From contig NZ_CAAHFH010000001.1 in NCBI RefSeq assembly GCF_900890705.1, positions 2,418,001 through 2,482,000 of the forward strand: a stretch of 64,000 nucleotides of DNA. Reading direction: 5' to 3'. The notes beneath the pieces are model-generated. The model ran no database searches. It saw nothing but the letters and a program-made list of their open reading frames with translations, and was not told the origin of the DNA. The DNA is from Pontiella sulfatireligans. GTDB taxonomy: Bacteria > Verrucomicrobiota > Kiritimatiellia > Kiritimatiellales > Pontiellaceae. A program made the translations under genes and the position numbers. Below are positions 19,123-27,307 of this stretch, piece after piece; positions within the stretch are counted from its first letter, which is position 1; every line of letters begins with the position of its first letter.

Positions 19123-22100
19123 CTATTCCTCGATACGCAGGCGGATGAAGGTTTTTTCCAATGCCGTTGGAATCTGATTGGTGATGGATTCGAAGTAGGT
19201 ATCAATGATTCCAACCATTGGAAGTTCGGTGTATCCGCTGTTGGTCCAGACATTGGAAACAAGATTGGTGCTGGTTTCGAGCCAATAGTCCAACCCGGAA
19301 TCCTTACGGCGCGGATAGACATATTCAGATCCACCATCGAAGTTTTGGAAGTTTGTCGCATGGCCGGTGAGAGATGCATTGGTCGGGTCGCCACCTAAAC
19401 CAAACTCCCGCAGATTATCGATGCCGTCGCCGTCCGGATCGTTCGTTGCGCCGGATACGCTGTACAGCACCATCCAATCATCGAAGGGGCTGGCAGGCGG
19501 AGCCCAAGCATAGGCATGGTTGCGCACAACCACATCGTCAATGCGCCAGTCGGCGGCATCGGTCTTGTTGACCGTCCAGCCAAAGCTATCCATCGGCGTT
19601 GTGTCGGTTTGTTCGGTATCCGTAGGCACCGATGTGCCGTTATCCACCACCCTAGTGCCGTCGCACCAAAGGTCGGCGCTGCCGGCCGCTACCGAATAGC
19701 TCGCTCCATCCACCCAATAATCCACGGCCGAGCCGCTTTGGTTCACGATCCAGTCGAAGTGCTGCCATGAATGGGTCGTTGAATGGCTATCGACACCCAC
19801 TTTCCGCACCTGATTCTTACCGCTCGAACAAGTAGCCACTCCGGCCGACAGGGAAAGCGGCCCATTAATCGGTGTTGCCCCATCCAAATAGCTATCAAAG
19901 CTGATCGTGATCAATCCCTGCTCGACAAAAATATCGACGGTACCCAGCACGGTGCGGTCGTCGGCGGACGAGGCATTGTCCAACCGCACCACGTTATCGC
20001 CGGCCATGTCGAATACCTGAATGGTTCCACCCCCCAACGCGACCTGCGTGGCCCAATTGCTCGAAGGCGGACTGACCCCAACGGCGTAGGCCTCGAAATC
20101 GTCGAAAAAGACGACGCCGGGAATTGAAGGAGTAAAACTTGCAGTCGTGTAGCTCCAGACTTCGCCGGCTACCTCCGAGCTATCGGTCAGCACGGTGTCG
20201 ATACGCCAGAAATATTCGGTGCCGCCCAGCGGTGTCACGCCATGGTCGCGTGGGTCAATCACGTTGTGCAGCGCGGGAAAACTTCCAAGCATTGGAAGAC
20301 TGTTACTGTCTGATCCGAAATAGACATTCACACTCACGGCTTCATAACCCGGTTGAAAAATCAGCTCGCGCCCCTCGGGTTGATCCACACTTCCCCTATT
20401 TGGAATCGGCATGCTGGCCTCTGCGGAAATAAAACCGGGAATCCAATAGTTGGTGTGGCCAAATTCATAAGCACCCACATCCGGTGCCACGCCGACAAAG
20501 TCGGCCACCTGCGCGGGCATATTGGTTCCGGCATCAATCAGCGCCGAGCCCGGTGCCGGGCGGAAATCCAGCTGTCCCGGATCAACCAGCTCGTTCTTTA
20601 CTTCGCCGCCCGACCAGTTGTGGTCAGAGATCCCCGGATAGGGCGCCGCGGCCGAACGGCTGCCACTGATGAGGTTAACCGCATTGTTGCGCGTGACGGT
20701 GTTGGAGTTGATGCCGCCGTGGGTGATGTCCGAAAAGATGCTGATGTCTACGACGTCGTTATCAAATCCGGTGTTACCATAGATGTGATGATAATCGCCC
20801 TTGGGCACCATCGGCTGTGTGTTCCACAGAACATTGTATTTCATCACCCCGTTAATTCCATAAACCGCCGGATTCTCCCATGGAGAATCGAACCGCAGCG
20901 CAAACTTAATGTGGTCGTGCACCCAGTTGTTTTTCATAACCGTGCCGTCGGTATAGTCGGCATCGGTCTGAATGGCGGAACCATCGTGCTGAAGCATGCC
21001 CTGATTGGTGACCCGGTTAAGTTCGAATATGCTGGAGTCGCCGCCCTTGATGCCGACCGAATTGCCGCCCGTATCGAGCGTGTTGTGGCGGAACGTTAGG
21101 TTCGAGGCATTGCGGATGTTGACCATCACGTCGTGCAGCGAGCCAACGCAGCTGTAGTCGATCTGGTAAAACAAGCAGTTTTCTATCAGGCCCCCGTCGC
21201 CGACAAATTCGATTCCGGCACCATCGGCATACTGAAAGGTACAGTTGAGGAGCGTATTGCTGTTGCCGTCCATGTAGGTGGCGTCGGCCTTGGCCGTGTC
21301 GCCCAGCATGCGCTTGGAATAGCTCGGGAACCGCACATTGCTGTCTTCCAGCGTGATAGAATCGGAGTTGCTGACCTTGAAGGTGCAGGCGAAAAAATCG
21401 ATGCCCTGGATGGTGATGTCCTGCGAGTTGGAGATTTCCAAACCATAGGTAATGGTTTTGCCGCGAATGTTGCGTCCGGCCGGACTCAGACCGTCGTTGG
21501 AAATAAGGAATAACTCATCAGACGCCGGGTTGTAGTACCATTCTTTGTTGGTACTCAGGCAGGCGTAGGATGCTTCGAAAAAGGCCGCGCCGTTTATAAT
21601 TTTATGGTGGTACTGACTGCCGATCGGGGTATAGCTGAACGAGTTGTTGCCCGCGCCATGGCTGGCCACGGTTCTAGCGAACGAGAGCCATGAACCCGTA
21701 TTCATGATGGCAATCGCCCCGGAAAAATCCTTTCCGCTTCCGGCCAGCTCCTGCCCGCCGGACTCATCGATAAAGATGCCGTCGGAGCTGGAACTATCCT
21801 GCTGGATCCAGTTGGCATCCTTGTCCCATGCGGCATCTGTCCAGGCCTCTGCATCCGGCCAACGGGCAGAGGTTTGCATTTCGTCGTCCACAAACAGCTG
21901 CCAGATATCGGCGAAAAACGTAGCTTTGTAGATGCCGTTGGAAACCGCCGTCCAGCCACTGGAAACCGGAACCGTCCCGTCGATCATGACGACCTCGTCC
22001 TGATAGCTTTGGATGGTGATGCCTGCTCCCGCTGCTCCCTCAAAATCATGCGAGGCCGCGCCGAGCTGAACATCATCAATAAAGAAATAATCGCCGAGGC

Positions 22101-22713
22101 CGCTTGCGGAAAGCCGGAAACGAATCTGCGTTACCGTGCCATAGGCCGCCAATGAAACATTCTCGGCCGACAGGTGGTCGGGATAACCGTTGGGTGTATC
22201 ACCACTACCCCCTCCGTTCGCCGCATCGTTAACCGACCAGACCGAATGCCAACTACCGTCATATACCTCGGCATAGGCGACTTCCGAACTGTTGTTCAGG
22301 GCATCGACATCCCATTTGAAAGAAAGAGTTCCCCCAGCGACGCCCGTCGCCAATGTGCGCGTAATGGATCCGTCCCGGAGCATCTGCGCGGCGGTATTAC
22401 CGCCCGACTGAGCCGAAGAGGTGTCGGCCCCCAACGCCCAGGAACCGTTCCAGCCTGTTCCGCCCGACCAATCAATGCTTCCACCCCCGCTTCCGCCAAG
22501 GCTGGAGATCGAGACCGCTTCATGATAGCGGCCGCCACGCACCTGCAGCGCGTCGCCCGCGGTCAATTGATCAACGCCAAACTGGATGGTCGCGAACGGC
22601 GAACCCAGCGTGCCGCCCGGCAGCGTATCAATTCCGTTGGTCGCTACATAATAGTCAGTTCCGGATGCAACCGAAGAAATCCCCAATACAGCTATACAAA
22701 ACAATCTTTTCAT
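19123..22713 (-). CDS. Secreted right-handed beta-helix protein with C-terminal module
   Basis: A 1,196-residue exported protein with signal peptide MKRLFCIAVLGISSVASG. The mature start DYYVATNGIDTLPGGTLG is the hallmark shared with 13863 and 51327. A galactose-binding-like insert (about residues 70-230, ending FFIDDVQLG) is followed by the beta-helix domain (DIWQLFVDDEM, SQDITIQGIDFFACTF, SNTLLNCTFQYADG), a fibronectin-like segment (YFWRIDTVLTD), a LamG-like domain (VVFFDDFEAYAVG) and the C-terminal module (DPDGDGIDNLREFGLGG, FIRLRIEE). It may be a polysaccharide lyase or binding protein, but no catalytic residues can be assigned. Three TTCCAA-type palindromes lie within it (19209, 19244 weak, 20283). 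No intrinsic terminator follows. Confidence 0.8.
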   Translation of the reverse strand: MKRLFCIAVLGISSVASGTDYYVATNGIDTLPGGTLGSPFATIQFGVDQLTAGDALQVRGGRYHEAVSISSLGGSGGGSIDWSGGTGWNGSWALGADTSSAQSGGNTAAQMLRDGSITRTLATGVAGGTLSFKWDVDALNNSSEVAYAEVYDGSWHSVWSVNDAANGGGSGDTPNGYPDHLSAENVSLAAYGTVTQIRFRLSASGLGDYFFIDDVQLGAASHDFEGAAGAGITIQSYQDEVVMIDGTVPVSSGWTAVSNGIYKATFFADIWQLFVDDEMQTSARWPDAEAWTDAAWDKDANWIQQDSSSSDGIFIDESGGQELAGSGKDFSGAIAIMNTGSWLSFARTVASHGAGNNSFSYTPIGSQYHHKIINGAAFFEASYACLSTNKEWYYNPASDELFLISNDGLSPAGRNIRGKTITYGLEISNSQDITIQGIDFFACTFKVSNSDSITLEDSNVRFPSYSKRMLGDTAKADATYMDGNSNTLLNCTFQYADGAGIEFVGDGGLIENCLFYQIDYSCVGSLHDVMVNIRNASNLTFRHNTLDTGGNSVGIKGGDSSIFELNRVTNQGMLQHDGSAIQTDADYTDGTVMKNNWVHDHIKFALRFDSPWENPAVYGINGVMKYNVLWNTQPMVPKGDYHHIYGNTGFDNDVVDISIFSDITHGGINSNTVTRNNAVNLISGSRSAAAPYPGISDHNWSGGEVKNELVDPGQLDFRPAPGSALIDAGTNMPAQVADFVGVAPDVGAYEFGHTNYWIPGFISAEASMPIPNRGSVDQPEGRELIFQPGYEAVSVNVYFGSDSNSLPMLGSFPALHNVIDPRDHGVTPLGGTEYFWRIDTVLTDSSEVAGEVWSYTTASFTPSIPGVVFFDDFEAYAVGVSPPSSNWATQVALGGGTIQVFDMAGDNVVRLDNASSADDRTVLGTVDIFVEQGLITISFDSYLDGATPINGPLSLSAGVATCSSGKNQVRKVGVDSHSTTHSWQHFDWIVNQSGSAVDYWVDGASYSVAAGSADLWCDGTRVVDNGTSVPTDTEQTDTTPMDSFGWTVNKTDAADWRIDDVVVRNHAYAWAPPASPFDDWMVLYSVSGATNDPDGDGIDNLREFGLGGDPTNASLTGHATNFQNFDGGSEYVYPRRKDSGLDYWLETSTNLVSNVWTNSGYTELPMVGIIDTYFESITNQIPTALEKTFIRLRIEE
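19209..19223. repeat. Perfect TTCCAA-NNN-TTGGAA palindrome
   Basis: TTCCAA-CCA-TTGGAA inside the gene at 19123, in its C-terminal module, like the copy at 51451. Confidence 0.7.
20283..20297. repeat. Perfect TTCCAA-NNN-TTGGAA palindrome
   Basis: TTCCAA-GCA-TTGGAA, extended by C and G on the outside (17 bases in all), inside the gene at 19123. Confidence 0.7.
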
Positions 22714-22761
22714 TTTCCTCTTTCCAATGTGTGTTCAGGCTCTGAGAGCCAAGGCACACTA

Positions 22762-22790
22762 GGAACGCCGATAAAGATCGGTTTTCCCAA
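22762..22790 (-). promoter_or_regulatory. ECF-like promoter (TTGGGA variant) for the beta-helix gene at 19123
   Basis: On the minus strand TTGGGA (22785-22790), 13 bases, then TCGGCGTTCC (22762-22771), ending 48 bases before the ATG at 22713. Its -35 half is part of an imperfect TTCCAA-NNN-TTGGAA palindrome at 22785-22799. Confidence 0.45.
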
Positions 22791-22809
22791 TCGTTGGAAA
22801 AAGAATAGT

Positions 22810-24912
22810 TCAGGGATAGGTCGCGCCGCGCGGCACTTCGATAACCTCGACCTTGGCACGAAGGCGATTCAGATGAAATTTGGTTATGGCACCCTCACTA
22901 ATCACGACGCGATCCATCGGGATTTGCGAGAGCCAGTAGGTATTGGGTTCAGCATCAAAGAACTCAACATCGAGCAGAATAAGTTCCTTAAATCTGTCCG
23001 GTAGTTTCAACCCGTGAAACTCCCGGATATCTGAACCGCTCAGGTCGAGGGACACCAGATTGAGCGGAAACAGAATACTTGCCCCCTTGCCCCAACGCGA
23101 CCCCGACAGGCGCAACGTGGTATAGGGAGCCCCCTTGAGATCAAGATGGTTCCCGCCGTTCCGCTGTTCCAGCTTCACATGATCGCCCCATCCCAACGAA
23201 TCATTGGTCAGATTGAGCATGGCGATGGCTATTGGTAAATAGGCAGCGGCATCAATTTCGCCTATACGCGCCATATGGCGTTCATAGCAGCGCGATAAAA
23301 CATTTTTCCGGAAGGTGGTGTTGCGGTACGGCATCGCCAGCAACGCAGCAAACTGGCCGGCATTAAGCGGGTGCGAATCGTCCGGTTTCATTTCAGCAAA
23401 TTCAACCGTTCGCTTGTAAAGGTTGTTCTTCGGGTCGAAACCAGCGCTATCGAAGGCATCGATTGCCGACGAAAACTCTTCATTGATGAAATGCAGGTAG
23501 GCCTTCATTTGATAGAGTTGGATTTTGTATTGTTCCTCTATATCGGTCTTTTGCAACTCGTTGTTCACCATGCGGCGCATCAGGTTGTAGTTCCAAATGT
23601 CACCGCGCAGAATGGAGTTGATAAAGAACGACTGCACCTCGTTATACAATTTTCCAGAAACCTTGGTCTCCTCCTTGTAGAGCGCCAGGTTATAAACCGC
23701 TTCCTGTTTGGCGGCGATGGCCTGCTTGCGTTGCACGGAAACCCTCGCCAGCGAAACGGCAATGACGATCGTCAGCAACGCCCCGAAAAGCATAAACGCA
23801 AACACCATATTATTGTGGCGTTTCATGAACAACTGCGAACGCTTGATGACATTCGCTCTTTCGGCCAGCGGAGCGAAACCGCGCAGATGGCGCGTCACGT
23901 CGTCGTGGAGTTCCTGCGCACTGGAATAACGCTCATTCGGCTCCAGCTGAAGCGCCTTCATGGCCACCGCGCCGAGACTGCGGGGAATGCTGTGTGCCGG
24001 CCGCCGCAACCGCGGGCGGATCACATTGCCCGCCAACGTATTTTCAATCACTTCCTCCGCTTGCCCTCCCCGCACGGGAATCGTGCCCGTCAAAATAAAG
24101 TAGAGTACCGCGCCCAGTGCGTAGACATCCGTGCGCGCAGTCACTTGGCCGCAATCCACCACCTGTTCCGGTGCCATGTAGCCGGGCGTGCCCTTCATGG
24201 TGCCGGAATAGGTAATGTTGTTAAGCAGGTCGGGATCGAAGGCTTCCGCCGCCTGGTCGAGCTGAACCCCTCTGTCATCGCCGACCACCTTGGCCAGTCC
24301 CCAATCAAACAGCGTCACGAGTCCGTAACGCCCCACCATAATATTCGACGGCTTCAAGTCGAGGTGCAGCACGCCGCGCGAGTGGGCATAGATGACGGCG
24401 TCGCAAACTTTCAGAAAAATTTCGAGCAGCGTTTCAAGGTCATAGCGCGAAAGATCGTCCGCGGCCCCTGCCGTGCGTTCACGAATAATGTTTTTCAGCT
24501 CCGCGCCTTCCAGCAGGCGCATCACGAAATAAGGAACGCCCTCGCTGTTCACGCCCACTTCGTAGACGGGCAGAATGTTGGGATGCTGCAGCTTGGCCGT
24601 CAGCAGCGCTTCGCGCAGAAACTCTTCCTTTTCCGGATCGCTTTCGTGTTTCCGCGGATTGGCAATGGCCACGTGGCGTCCGGCATGCGAGTCGTAGACC
24701 TTGAAGATTTTCTTGGCACCGCCAGCCACCAGAAATTCCTCGTCGATGAAATGGTAGCGAGACTCATCCAATGACTGGAGAATCGGCGCGCCGGCCGACT
24801 GTTCCTCGGCGGTCATTTCTGTTTCTTCCGACGACAGAAAATCGTTGATGCGCGATCCCAGATCCCGAAATTCGAGAGACTCTTCGTTGAATTCATTCAT
24901 CGGCATCTTCAT
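22810..24912 (-). CDS. Membrane-bound serine/threonine protein kinase, partner of the adjacent ECF sigma factor
   Basis: A 700-residue paralogue of the kinase at 354, with the same architecture: a 55-residue acidic N-terminal segment, kinase domain, one membrane helix (about 370-390, FAFMLFGALLTIVIAVSLA) and an external C-terminal region of about 300 residues ending in leucine-rich-like strands (LNLVSLDLSGSDI). Kinase motifs are HLDLKPSN (183-190), DWG (203-205) and GTPGYMAPEQ. The glycine loop is degraded to VAGGAK, with K67 in the WNK-like position, and the VAIK lysine is Ala (VAIA, A84). The gene follows its sigma factor by 42 bases without overlap. The C-terminal regions of the two kinases share LDL and GAPY patterns but diverge elsewhere, as expected for different signals. 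Sensor function is inferred. Confidence 0.9.
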   Translation of the reverse strand: MKMPMNEFNEESLEFRDLGSRINDFLSSEETEMTAEEQSAGAPILQSLDESRYHFIDEEFLVAGGAKKIFKVYDSHAGRHVAIANPRKHESDPEKEEFLREALLTAKLQHPNILPVYEVGVNSEGVPYFVMRLLEGAELKNIIRERTAGAADDLSRYDLETLLEIFLKVCDAVIYAHSRGVLHLDLKPSNIMVGRYGLVTLFDWGLAKVVGDDRGVQLDQAAEAFDPDLLNNITYSGTMKGTPGYMAPEQVVDCGQVTARTDVYALGAVLYFILTGTIPVRGGQAEEVIENTLAGNVIRPRLRRPAHSIPRSLGAVAMKALQLEPNERYSSAQELHDDVTRHLRGFAPLAERANVIKRSQLFMKRHNNMVFAFMLFGALLTIVIAVSLARVSVQRKQAIAAKQEAVYNLALYKEETKVSGKLYNEVQSFFINSILRGDIWNYNLMRRMVNNELQKTDIEEQYKIQLYQMKAYLHFINEEFSSAIDAFDSAGFDPKNNLYKRTVEFAEMKPDDSHPLNAGQFAALLAMPYRNTTFRKNVLSRCYERHMARIGEIDAAAYLPIAIAMLNLTNDSLGWGDHVKLEQRNGGNHLDLKGAPYTTLRLSGSRWGKGASILFPLNLVSLDLSGSDIREFHGLKLPDRFKELILLDVEFFDAEPNTYWLSQIPMDRVVISEGAITKFHLNRLRAKVEVIEVPRGATYP

Positions 24913-24954
24913 TTCAAACCAGAAACGTTCCTCATAGCGGGAATTATCATTCCG

Positions 24955-25563
24955 TCAGCCCAGATAATCATTCAACGCTTCGACTTCCGCGATCAGACTT
25001 TCTTTGACACGGCTCTTCAGACGATAGGCTGTACTCAATGGCAGGCCCATCTCGCTGGCGACTTCCTTGATATCGCGCCCCTTCAACGTTTCGTTGAAAA
25101 GCCGAGTGGCATCCGCCGAAAGGTATTCAGCAATATTCTTGAACGCCAGCGCCGCAATATAGTTGTGCCACTCCCGCTCGATCACGTCGTCGATGTCCGG
25201 CAGGGATACGGTGTCAACCAGCTCGGAATCCGACTGAACCAGCTTATCCGAACGGTTCGCATCGCGTTGACTCTTTCGCCAGAAATCTTTAACGCAGTTG
25301 CGCACCACCACCGTCAAGTAGCTGCGGAAACTCGATATTTTATTCAGATCGAGATCAGGAATCTTTTTCCAAAGCTTAATGAATATCTGCTGACGCAGAT
25401 CATCTGCATCAGCAGAACCGATATTCATGCTGTTGATGATGGTGTAGATATATCCGCTATAGGAATCGACAAACTCCTGCCACGCCTTTTCGTCATATTG
25501 CTTCTGCATTTTCTGCAAAAGCGTCATGCGGGTCCGGTAGGTCGCTCTAGTCTCTTCACTCAT
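24955..25563 (-). CDS. ECF-type RNA polymerase sigma factor, kinase-linked
   Basis: A 202-residue sigma factor, the same length as its paralogue at 2447. Region 2 includes DADDLRQQIFIKLWKKIPDL followed by the basic helix VKDFWRKSQRDANRSDK; region 4 carries the helix-turn-helix EMGLPLSTAYRLKSRVKESL. It begins 39 bases after the fucosidase stop and precedes the kinase by 42 bases, so GH29, sigma factor and kinase form a three-gene operon from the promoter at 27174. If the sigma factor reads that promoter, it amplifies its own synthesis. No anti-sigma gene is present, and control by the linked kinase is the likely alternative, known for several ECF groups. Confidence 0.9.
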   Translation of the reverse strand: MSEETRATYRTRMTLLQKMQKQYDEKAWQEFVDSYSGYIYTIINSMNIGSADADDLRQQIFIKLWKKIPDLDLNKISSFRSYLTVVVRNCVKDFWRKSQRDANRSDKLVQSDSELVDTVSLPDIDDVIEREWHNYIAALAFKNIAEYLSADATRLFNETLKGRDIKEVASEMGLPLSTAYRLKSRVKESLIAEVEALNDYLG

Positions 25564-25602
25564 GCGTTAACGGTACCATCACACCACCAAAACAACAAAG
25601 CG

Positions 25603-27141
25603 CTATCGGATACGGAAGGCATAGGCCCATTCCCAATCAGCCGGCTTGTCTTTCGGGAAGGTTATTTCCAGTCCTTCGGCCGTTCGGATCCACTTGACCG
25701 GCTCGTTCAGGCCGACCATCTCAACGGAACCGATCTTGCCCGGATAGTATTCTGAGCCTTCGGCCAGCGACTTTACCACAATCTTGCCGTTTTCCGGCCA
25801 GTTGAGAGCGGTGGCGTAGAGCGTCTTTCCATCCTTGGAAACGGTGAAACGAATGTCTTGCGCAATGAACGGCTGGCGATAGTTCCAGTCGTCGCGTTTT
25901 TTGACTGCGTTGTATTCGAGCATCACCGCCGGTCCTTCACCGGAAATTTTCCATGGACGGGTCGCGTGGATTGCTTCGGCATTGACCTTCATCCAGCGAC
26001 CCATGCCTTTCATGATCGCGATTTCCTCATCCGGGATCGAGCCGTCACCCTTTGGCGTCAATGAAAGCAGGAAGACGCCGCCTCGCGATACAAGATCAAT
26101 CAAACTCTTGATGTGGTAGTCCGGACCATCTTTGTACTTCTTGTCCGTCACATAGCTCCACGGGTATGCAATAGCGCGGTCAATCAGATACCAAGGCTTC
26201 ACGTCCAACGCCATTTCGCGGCCGTTTTCGTAGCAAAGGAATCCAAACGAGTCCGGGAAGTTAAACTGGCCCGCGTGCTTGTTGCAGATGGTTACTTCCT
26301 GCCCCTTTTTTTCCGCTTCGTTGAAATAGTAGGCAAAGGTATCCATCACCTGTTGTTCCGACGGCGCATTGTTGCGAATGGAGGTGTTCAATCCATCGAA
26401 CCAGATGCAGTCCGGGCTGTATTTATCCACCACTTCCTTAATCTTTGCTTCCCACTCGGCAGCGAATACCTCGGGCTTTGCGCCCGCGCCCTCGTTCCAA
26501 TAAAAATCCTGATATTCCGGATTCCAGATATCCCAATCCTTGTTTTCTTCCGTCTTAACCGGAATCCCTTTTTCCTTATCCATAAATCCGGTGGCATACC
26601 CCAGCGTGCGGCCGTGGTGGAAGGTGGCCAGCAGTTTCATGTCGTCATGCTTGCGAACCGCCGTTGCAATCTCTCCATAGACATCGCGCTTCGGCCCTTT
26701 GTCCATCGAGTTCCAGCGCGTGTGCTCGCTGTCCCACAGGCAGAAACCGTCGTGATGCACCAGCAGGATGCCGCCGAAGCGCGCGCCGGCCTCATACATC
26801 AGATCCACCCATTCATCCGCATTGAATTTCGGCGCGGTGAATTGATCGACAAAGTTAATGTAGCCGTTTTTATCCAACGAACCATAGGTCTCGAGATGGT
26901 GGGAGTATGCTCCCTTCGCATCCTTTTTCGCGCCGCCATACACATTCTTAATGTAGTCAGGCCCGCCGAAAGCCGGCACCGAAAAAACGCTCCAATGCGT
27001 GTAGACGCCGAACTTGGCATCCTTCATCCATTCCGGAATGGGCTGCTTCGAAAGAGATTCCCAGTTCGCTTCGAACGCGGCGTTCGTCACGCATGCCGAA
27101 ACCATCAGTGCGATTCCTAATACAAAAATTCGATTATTCAT
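25603..27141 (-). CDS. Alpha-L-fucosidase, GH29
   Basis: A 512-residue secreted GH29 protein; the signal peptide is MNNRIFVLGIALMVSACVTNA. The cysteine at residue 17 is not in a clean lipobox, so Sec secretion is favoured over a lipoprotein. Motifs are EWMKDAKFGVYTHWSVFSVP, LLVHHDGFCLWDSE (127-139) and YSPDCIWFDG, with D249 the predicted nucleophile. It is very close to the GH29 protein at 48158, sharing blocks such as MKLLATFHH and RSLIDLVSRGGVFLLS-like text, so the two are recent paralogues. It heads the GH29-sigma-kinase operon and has the clear promoter ATCAAA-N13-GCGGCATTTC. Confidence 0.92.
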   Translation of the reverse strand: MNNRIFVLGIALMVSACVTNAAFEANWESLSKQPIPEWMKDAKFGVYTHWSVFSVPAFGGPDYIKNVYGGAKKDAKGAYSHHLETYGSLDKNGYINFVDQFTAPKFNADEWVDLMYEAGARFGGILLVHHDGFCLWDSEHTRWNSMDKGPKRDVYGEIATAVRKHDDMKLLATFHHGRTLGYATGFMDKEKGIPVKTEENKDWDIWNPEYQDFYWNEGAGAKPEVFAAEWEAKIKEVVDKYSPDCIWFDGLNTSIRNNAPSEQQVMDTFAYYFNEAEKKGQEVTICNKHAGQFNFPDSFGFLCYENGREMALDVKPWYLIDRAIAYPWSYVTDKKYKDGPDYHIKSLIDLVSRGGVFLLSLTPKGDGSIPDEEIAIMKGMGRWMKVNAEAIHATRPWKISGEGPAVMLEYNAVKKRDDWNYRQPFIAQDIRFTVSKDGKTLYATALNWPENGKIVVKSLAEGSEYYPGKIGSVEMVGLNEPVKWIRTAEGLEITFPKDKPADWEWAYAFRIR

Positions 27142-27173
27142 AACAACTCTCCATAAAAATGTTCACGACAAGA

Positions 27174-27202
27174 GAAATGCCGCCTACACGGCATAGTTTG
27201 AT
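27174..27202 (-). promoter_or_regulatory. ECF-like promoter for the GH29-sigma-kinase operon
   Basis: On the minus strand ATCAAA (27197-27202), 13 bases, then GCGGCATTTC (27174-27183), ending 32 bases before the ATG at 27141. One of the best matches, and it controls a sigma gene. Confidence 0.7.
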
Positions 27203-27307
27203 ACCAAACCTATTTTAGTTTCATAGCAACCGGGTAGTGGTCGGATATCGTATTCAGCACCTCATCCCTCGGAAACGAGATAGAGGCGTTCGCCAGAGGT
27301 TTATTGA

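Noticed and set aside
19102..19123. Palindrome GGCGGAGAAGG/CCTTCCCCGCC at the end of the gene at 19123
   Set aside because: On the minus strand it is followed by an A-run, not a T-run, so it is not an intrinsic terminator of that gene. It is kept only as a possible structure.
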